DNA of 64,000 nt. Origin: Hyphomonas sediminis (GTDB lineage: Bacteria; Pseudomonadota; Alphaproteobacteria; Caulobacterales; Hyphomonadaceae). Positions 35,851 through 44,999 of this stretch are shown in pieces. The translations under genes were made by a program, and so were the position numbers. How positions within the stretch are numbered: position 1 is the stretch's first letter; each line of letters starts with the position of its first letter. Under the pieces are notes generated by a model. The model was not told where the DNA came from and did not search any database. It worked only from the letters and a program-made list of their open reading frames with translations. Location of the stretch: positions 1,612,001-1,676,000 of the forward strand of contig NZ_JAIEZP010000001.1 in the NCBI RefSeq assembly GCF_019679475.1, read 5' to 3'.

Positions 35851-36996
35851 ATGATCTATGCCGACTATAACGCCACCGCTCCGCTGAAGCCGCAGGCCCG
35901 TGAAGCCATGCTGGCCGCGCTCGATCTTGGGCCGGTGAACCCGTCTTCCGTGCATTCGGCAGGCCGGGCCGCCCGCGCCATCGTGGAGAAGGCCCGCGGT
36001 CAGGTCGGCGCCGCCATTGGCAGTCGCGCGGAAGATATCGTCTTCACCAGCGGCGGCACCGAATCCCTCGCCCTCGCCATTCAGGGCGCTGTGGCGGGGC
36101 TGAACGGCGCAGCCACCCTCATCGTCTCCGCCATCGAGCATGACGCCGCCACCAAGGCCGCTGCCCATTCCGGCGTGCCGGTCGAAACCGCCTATGTCCT
36201 CCCCATAGGACAGGTGGACCTTGATGACCTCCGCAGCCGCCTCGCCTCATGGGACCGCGCCCTGAAGGGCACCCCCATCCTGGTCCTCATGCTGGCCAAC
36301 AATGAAACCGGCATTCTCCAGCCCGTTGCGGAAGCCGCCGCGCTGATACGCGAGGCGGGTGGACTCACGGTGTGTGACGCGGTTCAGGGGCTCGGCAAGG
36401 TCGCGGTCAATGTCGCCTTGCTGGGGGTCGATTACCTCGCCCTCTCCGCTCACAAGGTTGGCGGCCCCCAAGGTGCCGGCGCCCTCTGGCACCGGGCAGG
36501 CGCTCCACTGAAAGCGGTCCAGTATGGCGGCGGTCAGGAACGCGGCCTGCGCTCGGGAACAGAGAATGTCGCCGCAATTGCCGGTTTTGGGGCCGTAATG
36601 TCCCCAAACGTACTCAATTTGACACAGTATGGATCGCTTTCGACACTACGTGACACGATGGAGGCCCGCCTTAAATCTGAGGGCGGCGTCACCGTGATCG
36701 GCGAAGGCAGCCCCCGCCTGGCGGGCGTATCCTGTTTCGCCCGCCCCGGATTCCGCGCCGAAACGCAGGTCATGGCCCTCGACCTCGCCGGCGTCTGCAT
36801 CTCCGCCGGCTCGGCCTGCTCGTCCGGCAAGGTGAAAAGATCGCTTGTCTTGATGGCCATGGGCGCAGATGACGCCCTTGCGGAATCGGCGATCCGCACC
36901 AGCTTTGGCTGGAACAGCCGCCCGGAAGACTTCACCCGCGTCGCAGACGCCTGGATCGAGGCTGCCCGGAGAACTGTGTTGAAGGAAACCGTGTGA
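35851..36996 (+). CDS. iscS: Cysteine desulfurase, IscS/NifS type
   Basis: PLP enzyme that takes sulfur from cysteine for Fe-S cluster assembly. The 381-residue protein starts at [12 protein letters not shown]. The PLP-binding Lys is in [13 protein letters not shown], and the active Cys323 is in [10 protein letters not shown], the group I loop. First gene of the cluster running to sufA. An iscR-type regulator often precedes it in alphaproteobacteria but is absent here. Its stop overlaps the sufB start by 1 bp. Confidence 0.93.
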   Translation: MIYADYNATAPLKPQAREAMLAALDLGPVNPSSVHSAGRAARAIVEKARGQVGAAIGSRAEDIVFTSGGTESLALAIQGAVAGLNGAATLIVSAIEHDAATKAAAHSGVPVETAYVLPIGQVDLDDLRSRLASWDRALKGTPILVLMLANNETGILQPVAEAAALIREAGGLTVCDAVQGLGKVAVNVALLGVDYLALSAHKVGGPQGAGALWHRAGAPLKAVQYGGGQERGLRSGTENVAAIAGFGAVMSPNVLNLTQYGSLSTLRDTMEARLKSEGGVTVIGEGSPRLAGVSCFARPGFRAETQVMALDLAGVCISAGSACSSGKVKRSLVLMAMGADDALAESAIRTSFGWNSRPEDFTRVADAWIEAARRTVLKETV

Positions 36997-38558
36997 TGGA
37001 ATGCTGCGGCGGAATTGAAGAGCATGATGACGACTGCACCGATGTGAAGGTGAAGGACGGCATTGATGCAAAAACGGTCGAGGCGGCAAAACGCCTTGAA
37101 TCGGAAAACTATTCTGCCGGCTTCGTCACCGAAATCGAAATGGACATGGCCCCGAAGGGCCTGTCGGAAGATACCGTCCGTTTCATCTCCGCCAAGAAGA
37201 ATGAGCCCGATTGGCTGCTTGAATGGCGCCTGGAGGCGTACCGCCGCTGGCTGACCATGGAAGAGCCCGATTGGGCCCGCCTGCGGTATCCGAAGATCGA
37301 CTATCAGGCCTACTATTACTACGCTGCGCCGAAGGCCGGAGCGAAATACAAGTCGCTCGATGAGGTTCCGAAGGAAATCCTTGAGACCTATGAGAAGCTT
37401 GGCATCCCGCTGAGGGAAGCTGAAGTGCTGCTTGGCGTTGAAGGCGCCGCGGAAACCGCCGCCACAGCGCGCGAAAAGCCGCGTGTCGCCGTCGATGCCG
37501 TGTTCGATTCCGTTTCGGTCGCCACCACCTTCCGCGACGAGCTGAAGAAGGCCGGCGTCATCTTCATGTCGATTTCCGAAGCCGTGCATGAGTATCCGGA
37601 GCTTGTCCGGAAGTATCTCGGCTCTGTTGTGCCGACTTCGGACAACTACTTCGCCACCCTGAATTCCGCTGTCTTTTCAGATGGTTCCTTCGTCTACATT
37701 CCCAAGGGCGTTCGCTGCCCGATGGAGCTGTCGACCTATTTCCGCATGAACGCCGAGAGCACCGGCCAGTTCGAGCGGACGCTCATCATCGCTGACGACA
37801 GCGCCTATGTCTCCTATCTGGAAGGCTGCACGGCCCCGATGCGGGACGAAAACCAGCTTCACGCCGCTGTGGTCGAGCTTGTCGCGCTCGATGATGCGGA
37901 GATCAAATACTCCACCGTCCAGAACTGGTGGCCGGGCGATGAAGACGGCAAAGGCGGCATCTTCAACTTCGTCACAAAGCGCGGCGATTGCCGTGGCGCG
38001 CGCTCCAAGATCTCCTGGACGCAGGTGGAAACCGGCTCTGCCGTCACCTGGAAATACCCGTCCTGCGTGCTGAAGGGCGACGATTCCGTGGGCGAGTTCT
38101 ATTCTATCGCTGTCACGAATGGCCGCCAGCAGGCCGACACGGGCACCAAGATGATCCATCTGGGCAAGCGCACGAAAAGCCGGATCATTTCCAAGGGCAT
38201 TTCGGCAGGCAAGTCCGACAACACCTATCGCGGCCTCGTCTCGATCCACAAAAAGGCCGAAGGCGCGCGCAATTTCACTCAGTGCGACAGCCTCCTGATC
38301 GGCGATCGCTGCGGCGCCCACACGGTTCCCTATATCGAGAACCGCCGCGCCGACGCGCAGCTCGAACACGAAGCAACCACCACCAAATTGTCGGAAGACC
38401 AGCTGTTCTATGTCCGCCAGCGCGGCATCGGTGAGGAACAGGCCGTGGCCCTCCTGGTAAACGGCTTCGTGCGCGAAGTTCTGCAGGAACTGCCGATGGA
38501 GTTTGCCGTTGAGGCGCAGAAGCTCCTGGAAGTCAGCCTTGAGGGCAGCGTCGGTTAA
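36996..38558 (+). CDS. sufB: Fe-S scaffold subunit SufB
   Basis: Core of the SufBCD scaffold that builds [4Fe-4S] clusters in the cytoplasm. A 520-residue protein from the ATG at 36996 (a GTG one codon earlier is also in frame). Typical SufB segments include [37 protein letters not shown] and [13 protein letters not shown], with the C-terminal beta-helix end. The N-terminus carries a Cys-Cys pair (ECCGG) not needed in the family. Confidence 0.97.
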   Translation: MECCGGIEEHDDDCTDVKVKDGIDAKTVEAAKRLESENYSAGFVTEIEMDMAPKGLSEDTVRFISAKKNEPDWLLEWRLEAYRRWLTMEEPDWARLRYPKIDYQAYYYYAAPKAGAKYKSLDEVPKEILETYEKLGIPLREAEVLLGVEGAAETAATAREKPRVAVDAVFDSVSVATTFRDELKKAGVIFMSISEAVHEYPELVRKYLGSVVPTSDNYFATLNSAVFSDGSFVYIPKGVRCPMELSTYFRMNAESTGQFERTLIIADDSAYVSYLEGCTAPMRDENQLHAAVVELVALDDAEIKYSTVQNWWPGDEDGKGGIFNFVTKRGDCRGARSKISWTQVETGSAVTWKYPSCVLKGDDSVGEFYSIAVTNGRQQADTGTKMIHLGKRTKSRIISKGISAGKSDNTYRGLVSIHKKAEGARNFTQCDSLLIGDRCGAHTVPYIENRRADAQLEHEATTTKLSEDQLFYVRQRGIGEEQAVALLVNGFVREVLQELPMEFAVEAQKLLEVSLEGSVG

Positions 38559-38649
38559 TCGCCCGCGCCCGGCTCCGGCTATCTGAGCCAGGAAGGCATG
38601 GTTCTTGCTGCAAAGGCTGCTGAATAGTGGGCCTTTTGGGACGGCTGTA

Positions 38650-39360
38650 ATGGCGAACAGGGTTAAATTCGCGGCGATTATGGGCCTTCTGGCTCTGATC
38701 CTGCCCGCTGCCTGCAGCACCTCGCCGGGTATTGCCCCGCAGGAACAGGCGATGCGCCGGGCTCGCCTGGCGGCGATTTCCCTGATGCCCGAATGCCGGT
38801 CTGCTGAGGACGCCACTGGCGGCGTCACTGGCCAGCCGATTTCCTGCAAACTCAAGGCGCGTTCTGGCCTGATCGTGACGGCGGTGTCGGACCGGCTTGA
38901 GGATGGTCCGGCTGGCCTGTCTGGCTTCCTCACCTTTTCTGTTACGTCTCGAGCTGGCGTTCCGATTGCCGAGTTTTCGGAGATCACCTTCGGCGAGTAT
39001 GCCTACCCTTCCCTGCGGGACATGAATGGCGACGGCCGTGAGGACCTGTTGATGCCGCTGGCAACCGGTGTTCAGAACCCTGAGTATTCTCTTTGGATAC
39101 AGCAGGTTAACGGGGATTTCGCGCGTGCTGGCGTGTTCCGGGCGGCAGAGATCCGTGTTCATTCCGGCGGCTTGATGTCGGCAGCCCGCAAGACAGGCGA
39201 TGCCGAATGGGAAACGGCCTATATGCGCCTTGCCAAGGGCGCGCTCGAGAGCGTTGCCGTCGTGAAGAGCCGCGGCAGCCGCGCGCCGCGCCTGGGCGGG
39301 CGCTGCGAAATTCTCAGCCTCTCACGGGACGCTGAAGCCTCGCGGTTTTGCCGGAACTGA
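38650..39360 (+). CDS. Lipoprotein of unknown function inside the suf operon
   Basis: A 236-residue protein. The ATG at 38650 gives a lipoprotein signal peptide with lipobox LPAAC. Around residue 130 is DMNGDGREDLL, a calcium-binding-like loop seen in FG-GAP/EF-hand-type envelope proteins. Cys pairs in PECRS and ISCKL may form a disulfide. It interrupts sufB and sufC, an unusual position with no known Fe-S role. It resembles, in its DxNGDG loop, the decayed gene at 44180-44570. Confidence 0.75.
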   Translation: MANRVKFAAIMGLLALILPAACSTSPGIAPQEQAMRRARLAAISLMPECRSAEDATGGVTGQPISCKLKARSGLIVTAVSDRLEDGPAGLSGFLTFSVTSRAGVPIAEFSEITFGEYAYPSLRDMNGDGREDLLMPLATGVQNPEYSLWIQQVNGDFARAGVFRAAEIRVHSGGLMSAARKTGDAEWETAYMRLAKGALESVAVVKSRGSRAPRLGGRCEILSLSRDAEASRFCRN

Positions 39361-39435
39361 CACCGGCCACAAGGCACATTTCTTGCTGATTGGAACGCGG
39401 AAGGGGCCGCTATGGCCCTCTGAGGGAGTTCCGTC

Positions 39436-39525
39436 ATGTCCGGTTTTCTGAAGGAAATTGCCAGCTACGTCCTGCTTGTGGCGGCAATCTTTGTTGCGCC
39501 GTTGCTGGCTGCTGTCATCGGTTGA
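39436..39525 (+). CDS. 29-residue membrane peptide between lipoprotein gene and sufC
   Basis: A short frame starting ATG 39436 and ending TGA 39523-39525. The peptide begins MSGFLKEIASYVLLV and continues as one hydrophobic helix rich in Ala, Val and Leu, so it would be a single-pass membrane protein. A strong ribosome site (GAGGGAG) sits 7 bp upstream, which is the main argument that it is real. Function unknown. Confidence 0.6.
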   Translation: MSGFLKEIASYVLLVAAIFVAPLLAAVIG

Positions 39526-39626
39526 GCTGGAAGCGGACAGCTCTTTACCACCCTCATATGTGTCATGACGCCGGTTTTCGGCGCTTTGCGCTTTCAAATC
39601 TGCGCAGGGCGCCCTAAATCCCCGCC

Positions 39627-40388
39627 ATGTTGAAGATCCAAAATCTGAGCGCCAATGTCGGCGAGGGCGAAGAGGCCAAGGCCATCATCAATGGCCTGTC
39701 TCTGGAAGTGCCTGCGGGCGAAGTGCATGCCATCATGGGGCCGAACGGGGCGGGCAAGTCGACCCTGTCCTACGTGCTGACTGGCCGGGAAGGCTACGAA
39801 GTCACTGGCGGCAGCGCGACGCTGGATGGCGCGGACATTCTCGAAATGGAACCGGAAGCGCGCGCCGCCGCGGGCCTGTTCCTGTCTTTCCAGTATCCCG
39901 TCGAGATCCCCGGCGTGCCGGTGATGACGTTCGTGCGCACCGCCATGAATGCCCAGCGCAAGGCGCGCGGCGAGCCGGAAATCTCCGCGCCGGACTATCT
40001 CAAGAAATCCCGCGAAGTGGCCAAGCTGCTGAACCTTGACGCCGACATGCTGAAGCGTCCGGTGAATGTCGGTTTCTCGGGCGGCGAGAAGAAGCGTCTG
40101 GAGATTTACCAGATGCTGATGCTGGAACCGCGCTTCATGGTGCTGGACGAAACCGATTCCGGCCTCGACATTGACGCCCTGCGCACGGTGGCCGAAGGCG
40201 TGAACGCCCTGCGCGCGCCAGAGCGCGGCATGCTGGTGATCACCCACTATCAGCGCCTGCTCGACCATATCAAACCGGACAAGGTGCACGTGTTGGCCAA
40301 GGGCCGCATCATCAAGACGGGCGGTCCGGAGCTTGCGCTGCGGCTGGAGAAGGAAGGCTATGACGGCGTCCTGGCGGAGGCCGTGTGA
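39627..40388 (+). CDS. sufC: SufC ATPase
   Basis: ABC-type ATPase of the SufBCD scaffold. The 253-residue protein has Walker A (GPNGAGKST), the ABC signature (NVGFSGGEKKRLE), Walker B (FMVLDETDSGLD) and the switch His (LVITHYQRLLD). Its GTGA junction with sufD (4-bp overlap) couples translation. Confidence 0.97.
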   Translation: MLKIQNLSANVGEGEEAKAIINGLSLEVPAGEVHAIMGPNGAGKSTLSYVLTGREGYEVTGGSATLDGADILEMEPEARAAAGLFLSFQYPVEIPGVPVMTFVRTAMNAQRKARGEPEISAPDYLKKSREVAKLLNLDADMLKRPVNVGFSGGEKKRLEIYQMLMLEPRFMVLDETDSGLDIDALRTVAEGVNALRAPERGMLVITHYQRLLDHIKPDKVHVLAKGRIIKTGGPELALRLEKEGYDGVLAEAV

Positions 40389-41608
40389 GCACCGCGCTGA
40401 AGGATATGATCCGTAATCCGACGGTTGCGGAGCTGGAACTGGTCGCGCGCTATGCTGCCCTGAAGGCCGACCCGCGCCGCGAACGCCTGTTCGAAGCCTT
40501 CGCGCAAACGGGCCTGCCGCATCGCCGCATCGAAAACTGGCGCTGGAGCGATTTCAAGGCCGGCGTCGGCGCGCTGGACGCTGCCGGTCAGGCGCCCGCC
40601 GCTGACCCACTCGTGGCAGAAGGCGTCGCAACCCTACGCTTTACCCCTCAAGGCTACACGGCGCCTTCGGGGCTTCCTGAGGGCGTGCGCCTTCTGGCCA
40701 AGGACGATGTGCAGGCGATGGGCGGGGCGGAAGAGGCGCCGCTTGGCGCGCTTGCTGCGGCGCTGTCCGGCGCGAAAAACGCGCCCGCAACGCTGCTTGT
40801 TGAGGTGACCGGCAAGGTGCCTGCGCGCCTCCATCTGGTTTTCAGTGGCCCCGGCGCGATCAATGCGGCGCGGGTCGTGTTCCTTTTGCGCGCTGGCGCG
40901 CAGCTGCATGTCTCCGAAAGCCATTTGGGCGGGGCTGCATTCTCCGCATCGCTGCTGGAATACACGTTGGAGCCGGGCGCGCGCCTGAACCGCGTCGTTT
41001 ACCAGCGCGGGGGCAAGGATGAAGCCCAATCGATCACCGCACTGATCAATCAGGATGCTGAAGCCGAGACCAAGCAGACCGTTCTGGCCTTTGGCGCCAG
41101 GATCTGCCGGATCGAGACGCGTCTTGTGCACCAGCAGACTGGTTCGCTGGCAACGTTGAACGCCGCCTATCTCGCCGGTGGTGGATACCATATCGATTTC
41201 ACCAGCAATGTACGCCATGGCGCGCCTGCCTGCATCACGCGGCAGGTGACCAAGGGCGCCGTGCTCGATGGCGGGCGCGGCGTGTTCCAGGGCAAGTTCC
41301 ATGTCCCGCGTACGGCAGGTCAACAGACAGATGCCTCCATGCAGCACAACGCGCTGCTGCTGGAAGAAGGCGCCGAAGTTTTCGCCAAGCCGGAACTGGA
41401 AATCCTTGCGGACGATGTTCAGTGTGCCCACGGAAACACATCCGGCGCGCTCGATGCCAACCAGCTGTTCTATCTGCGCCAGCGCGGAATTCCGCTGGAA
41501 ACAGCGCGGGCCCTGCTGACGGAAGCGTTCATTGCCGAAGCGCTCGAAGAGGCCGGTGATCTGGAAGAGGCCTTGCGCGCTGAGGCCAAAGCATGGCTTG
41601 CCATATGA
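40385..41608 (+). CDS. sufD: Fe-S scaffold subunit SufD
   Basis: Partner of SufB in the SufBCD complex. A 407-residue protein with GTG start at 40385 overlapping the sufC stop. The C-terminal half has the SufB/D signature (QTDASMQHNALLLEEGAEVF, PELEILADDVQCAHGNTSGA, LFYLRQRGIP). The N-terminal helical domain contains RRIENWRWSDFK. Overlaps sufS by 4 bp. Confidence 0.95.
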   Translation: MSTALKDMIRNPTVAELELVARYAALKADPRRERLFEAFAQTGLPHRRIENWRWSDFKAGVGALDAAGQAPAADPLVAEGVATLRFTPQGYTAPSGLPEGVRLLAKDDVQAMGGAEEAPLGALAAALSGAKNAPATLLVEVTGKVPARLHLVFSGPGAINAARVVFLLRAGAQLHVSESHLGGAAFSASLLEYTLEPGARLNRVVYQRGGKDEAQSITALINQDAEAETKQTVLAFGARICRIETRLVHQQTGSLATLNAAYLAGGGYHIDFTSNVRHGAPACITRQVTKGAVLDGGRGVFQGKFHVPRTAGQQTDASMQHNALLLEEGAEVFAKPELEILADDVQCAHGNTSGALDANQLFYLRQRGIPLETARALLTEAFIAEALEEAGDLEEALRAEAKAWLAI

Positions 41609-42828
41609 CGCGCCCGCTCGACCTTGCCGCCATTCGTGCTGAATTCCCGATCCTTTCGCGTGAGGTGAACGGCCATCCGCTGGTGTATCTGGATAATGCT
41701 GCCAGCGCGCAGAAGCCGAACGCCGTGATTGATGCGCTCGCCGGGCAGATGCGCACGGCTTATGCCAACGTTCACCGAGGTCTGCATACGCTGGCGAATG
41801 AAACGACGGAGGCGTTTGAAGCGGCGCGTGAAAGCGTGCGCGCATTCCTCAATGCGCCGTCGACGGACAATGTGATTTTCACCAAAGGCTCCACCGAAGG
41901 CATCAACCTCGTTGCGTCTGCGCTTGCTGCCCGCATTCAGCCGGGTGACGAAATCGTGCTCTCCATCATGGAGCACCATTCCAATATCGTGCCGTGGCAC
42001 TTTCTGCGCGAGCGCCATGGCGCTGTGCTGCGCTGGGTCGGCTTGCTGGAAGATGGCTCGCTCGACATGGCCGCCATGCAAGCCGCCATCGGCCCGAAAA
42101 CCAGAATGGTCGCCATCACCCATATGAGCAACGTGCTCGGTACTGTGACGGACGTGGAAGCGATCACCCGGCTCGCGCATGCTGCAGGCGCCGAAATCCT
42201 CATTGATGGCAGCCAGGCCGCCGTTCACCTGCCCGTGGATGTGCAGGCAATAGGCTGCGACTGGTATGTGATCACCGGCCACAAGATTTATGGCCCGACG
42301 GGCATCGGCGCGCTCTACGGCACCGCGGAAGCGCTCGACCGCGCGCGGCCCTATCAGGGCGGCGGCGAGATGATCGAGGTCGTCGAACTCGACCGGATTA
42401 CCTACAATACTGCGCCTCACAAGTTCGAGGCGGGTACGCCGCCTATCCTTGAGGCCATTGGCTTCGGCGCGGCAATTGGCTGGCTGTCGCAGTTCGACAA
42501 GGCTGAGGTGGCCAATTACGAGCACGCGCTCTATGCCCGCGCGGCGGATGCCTTGCGAAGCGTGAACGGCATCCGCATTCATGGCGAAGCGCCCGGCAAA
42601 GGCGCGGTTCTGGCGTTCAGCCTGCAGGGTGCGCACCCACATGACGTGGCCCAGATCCTCGACCGGTACGGCGTTGCCATCCGGGCCGGGCACCATTGTG
42701 CGCAGCCCTTAATGCAGCATTTAGGCGTGACAGCTACGGCTCGGGCGAGCTTTGCCCTATATAATACGGCTGAAGAAGTGGATGCGCTGGCTGAAGCGCT
42801 CGCCAAAGCCCGGAAGATGCTGGTATAA
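41605..42828 (+). CDS. sufS: Cysteine desulfurase SufS
   Basis: Group II cysteine desulfurase, usually working with a SufE-type acceptor. The 407-residue protein starts at the ATG overlapping the sufD stop (an ATG at 41593 is possible). PLP Lys lies in ITGHKIYGPTGIGALYG, and Cys365 lies in RAGHHCAQPLM. The operon thus has two desulfurases, IscS and SufS, as is common in alphaproteobacteria. No sufE or sufU gene is in the window. Confidence 0.95.
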   Translation: MTRPLDLAAIRAEFPILSREVNGHPLVYLDNAASAQKPNAVIDALAGQMRTAYANVHRGLHTLANETTEAFEAARESVRAFLNAPSTDNVIFTKGSTEGINLVASALAARIQPGDEIVLSIMEHHSNIVPWHFLRERHGAVLRWVGLLEDGSLDMAAMQAAIGPKTRMVAITHMSNVLGTVTDVEAITRLAHAAGAEILIDGSQAAVHLPVDVQAIGCDWYVITGHKIYGPTGIGALYGTAEALDRARPYQGGGEMIEVVELDRITYNTAPHKFEAGTPPILEAIGFGAAIGWLSQFDKAEVANYEHALYARAADALRSVNGIRIHGEAPGKGAVLAFSLQGAHPHDVAQILDRYGVAIRAGHHCAQPLMQHLGVTATARASFALYNTAEEVDALAEALAKARKMLV

Positions 42829-42836
42829 ATACGTAT

Positions 42837-43220
42837 ATGGCCGACGATCTGACCTCCCAAGACCTGCTCGGTGTCCGCGATCCTGCGGCGACTTCGGCGA
42901 TTCCGCAGGAGGAGCTGGACCAGATCACAGACGCGCTGATTGCTGCGTTCAAGACCGTGTTCGACCCGGAAATCCCTGTCGACATCTATGAGTTGGGCCT
43001 GATCTACAAGGTAGATATCGACGACGACCGCAAGGTGGACGTCGAAATGACACTGACGGCGCCGGGTTGCCCGGTGGCAGGTGAGATGCCTGGCTGGGTC
43101 GAGAATGCCGCCAAGAGCGTCGAGGGCGTGAAGGAAGTGGAGGTCCATCTGACCTTCGATCCACCGTGGGACGCCTCCCGCATGTCGGATGAAGCCCGCC
43201 TCGCCCTGAACATGCTCTGA
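42837..43220 (+). CDS. sufT: SufT-like DUF59/MIP18 protein
   Basis: A 127-residue protein with the DUF59 core (FDPEIPVDIYELGLIYKV and MTLTAPGCPVAGEMP with the conserved Cys). Proteins of this type help mature or transfer Fe-S clusters to target enzymes. Located 8 bp after sufS within the suf operon. Confidence 0.93.
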   Translation: MADDLTSQDLLGVRDPAATSAIPQEELDQITDALIAAFKTVFDPEIPVDIYELGLIYKVDIDDDRKVDVEMTLTAPGCPVAGEMPGWVENAAKSVEGVKEVEVHLTFDPPWDASRMSDEARLALNML

Positions 43221-43255
43221 TTGAAGGAGAGGGCCTGCGGCCCTATCTGATAGCC

Positions 43256-43615
43256 ATGGCCAGACGACCCCGCCCCAAACCAGTCCGCCTCAGCGATGCC
43301 GCCGCTGCGCGCATCAAGGAGATCATGGCCGAGCGCGGCCTGGGTTACCTTCGCGTCGGCGTGAAGAATGGCGGCTGCGCCGGCATGGAATACGTGATGG
43401 ACTATGCCGAGGCGCCTGCGCCTCTGGATGAAGTGGTCGAGGACAATGGCGTGACCATTCTGATCGACGCCAAGGCCGTCCTCTTCCTGCTCGGCAGTGA
43501 GGTCGATTACGAGACCACGCTGCTCCACGAGAAGTTCGTGTTCCGCAACCCGAACCAGACAGACGCCTGCGGCTGCGGCGAGAGCGTCACGATCGTTCCG
43601 GCTGCGGCTGAATAG
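43256..43615 (+). CDS. sufA: A-type Fe-S carrier (SufA/IscA family)
   Basis: A 119-residue carrier that passes Fe-S clusters to apoproteins. The three conserved cysteines are in NGGCAGMEY and ACGCGES. It has a basic N-terminal extension (MARRPRPKPVRLSD). Last suf gene; the DNA glycosylase gene follows after 17 bp. Confidence 0.94.
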   Translation: MARRPRPKPVRLSDAAAARIKEIMAERGLGYLRVGVKNGGCAGMEYVMDYAEAPAPLDEVVEDNGVTILIDAKAVLFLLGSEVDYETTLLHEKFVFRNPNQTDACGCGESVTIVPAAAE

Positions 43616-43632
43616 TTCAGCGTGCTGGCAGG

Positions 43633-44121
43633 GTGCAGGTTCGCGGTTTTTCTCCGATAGCCTTACCAGATGCGGAAATCCTGATTCTAGGTAGTATGCC
43701 CGGCGCCGCCTCGCTGGAGGCGGGCCAATACTACGCTCATCCGCGAAATGCCTTCTGGCCTATTATGGCGGATCTGTTCGGGGCAGGCGCAGAGCTGCCG
43801 TATGAAATGCGGCTGGCGCGCCTTAAGGAACGGCGCGTGGCAGTCTGGGACGTGCTTCAGCTATGCATTCGGGAAGGAAGCCTGGATGCAGATATCCGCG
43901 CCGAGGTGCCCAATGATTTTGCCACTTTCTTTGCCGCGCATCCCCATGTGCGCCGGATTGGCCTGAATGGTGGTAAGGCGGCCGTCAGTTTCCGCAAATA
44001 TGCCGCTGTTCATATGCCAGCAGGCGCGGAGGCCGTAATCTTGCCGTCTACAAGCCCCGCCCATGCCGCACGCAGCCTCGAAAACAAGCTGCACCTCTGG
44101 CGTACTGCCTTGCTGGGATGA
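43633..44121 (+). CDS. Hypoxanthine-DNA glycosylase (UDG superfamily, family 6)
   Basis: Removes deaminated bases (hypoxanthine and similar) from DNA. The 162-residue protein has LILGSMPGAASLEAGQYYAH, PRNAFWPIM and LPSTSPAHA, the motifs of the family 6 HDG-type glycosylases. Start GTG at 43633 with a GGCAGGG ribosome-like site. It may be read through from the suf operon, though there is no functional link. Confidence 0.88.
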   Translation: MQVRGFSPIALPDAEILILGSMPGAASLEAGQYYAHPRNAFWPIMADLFGAGAELPYEMRLARLKERRVAVWDVLQLCIREGSLDADIRAEVPNDFATFFAAHPHVRRIGLNGGKAAVSFRKYAAVHMPAGAEAVILPSTSPAHAARSLENKLHLWRTALLG

Positions 44122-44179
44122 GGGTTGGATTGCCCTATGCCAGTGACAGACGGGAGCGTCTGCCGGTGCCCCTGAGGCG

Positions 44180-44570
44180 ATGGCGGTTGCGGAGGCCCCG
44201 GCAGCTGCGGCTTATAGTTTCGCGCGTACAGAAGACCTGCCAGGAGAGCCGAAGGACTTTCTCATGGCGGAGACCGGTGGGTAGGTGATCGAGGTTCAGT
44301 CATTCGGCTATTCGATGGGTGACGTTCCCTTACAGCAGGACCTCAACGGCGATGGTTGGCGGGACGAGATTTCCTGTGGTTTTTCGGGAGCGGTGGGGCC
44401 GGCTGAGTGATTGTGAAGCCGATCTTGAGGACGGCAATGTGCCGGTCACGATCGATGCCAATTGCAAACGGCTCGGTGTGGTTGATCAGGTCACGAACGA
44501 GATGAAGGATCTCCTATGCAATGTTGATCTGCGGCTGACCTACAATTCCGAAACCGGCCAGTACGAATGA
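44180..44570 (+). pseudogene. Decayed gene for a DxNGDG-loop protein
   Basis: One frame from ATG 44180 reads MAVAEAPAAAAYSFARTED, hits an in-frame TAG near 44280, then continues to SMGDVPLQQDLNGDGWRDE before another stop near 44408. A different frame then continues sensibly (LSDCEADLEDGNVPVTIDAN to ETGQYE) to the TGA at 44568. A stop plus a frameshift indicate a broken gene. The DLNGDG loop resembles the one in the lipoprotein at 38650-39360. Confidence 0.65.
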
Positions 44571-44586
44571 CATCAGCGCGGCGGGA

Positions 44587-44901
44587 TTATCCGGCGAGCT
44601 TCATCAGGATGATCCCGCCCGCGATTAGGGTTGCAGCCAGCAGGCGCAGCAGTGTAGCCGGCTCGCCCAACCAGATGACGCCAAACAGGAATGCGCCGAC
44701 CGCGCCGATACCGGTCCACACCATGTAAGCGGTGCCCAGCGGGAGGCCACGCATGGCAAAGGCGAGTAGCGCAAAGCTCGCAGGCATCGCGGCGACCATT
44801 ACAAGCGTGGGAAAAAGCCGCGTAAAGCCGGCGGACTGTTTCATGGCCGTCGCCCAAACGATTTCGAGCAGGCCTGCGATGATGAGAAAGGTCCAGTGCA
44901 T
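44587..44901 (-). CDS. sugE: SMR-family guanidinium exporter (SugE/Gdx)
   Basis: A 104-residue small multidrug resistance protein with four membrane helices. The active Glu is in ITAGLLEIVWATAMK-type context (here AGLLEIVWATAMK), and GTAYMVWTGIGAVGA marks the SugE/Gdx subtype that exports guanidinium and not the EmrE drug-exporter subtype. A probable guanidine-II riboswitch lies directly upstream at 44919-44962, supporting this function. The ribosome site GGAG is between the riboswitch and the ATG. Confidence 0.93.
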   Translation of the reverse strand: MHWTFLIIAGLLEIVWATAMKQSAGFTRLFPTLVMVAAMPASFALLAFAMRGLPLGTAYMVWTGIGAVGAFLFGVIWLGEPATLLRLLAATLIAGGIILMKLAG

Positions 44902-44918
44902 GGGATAGCTCCGCTAGG

Positions 44919-44962
44919 CGGGCCGTCCCGAAATGTTCCCGGTGTGGGGGAGGCCGTCCTCC
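44919..44962 (-). promoter_or_regulatory. Guanidine-II (mini-ykkC) riboswitch candidate
   Basis: On the minus strand two hairpins each carry an ACGG loop: GGAGG-ACGG-CCTCC (44962-44949) and CGGG-ACGG-CCCG (44930-44919). Paired stem-loops with ACGR tips just upstream of a ribosome site are the defining form of the guanidine-II riboswitch. The downstream gene is a guanidinium exporter, the expected target. Confidence 0.88.
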
Positions 44963-44999
44963 TGCGTGCGCCCTCTAGATAGGACAGTCGCCTTCAAAC

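Noticed and set aside
37677-38987. 436-codon minus-strand frame over sufB and the following lipoprotein gene
   Set aside because: Shadow of conserved sufB; no independent support.
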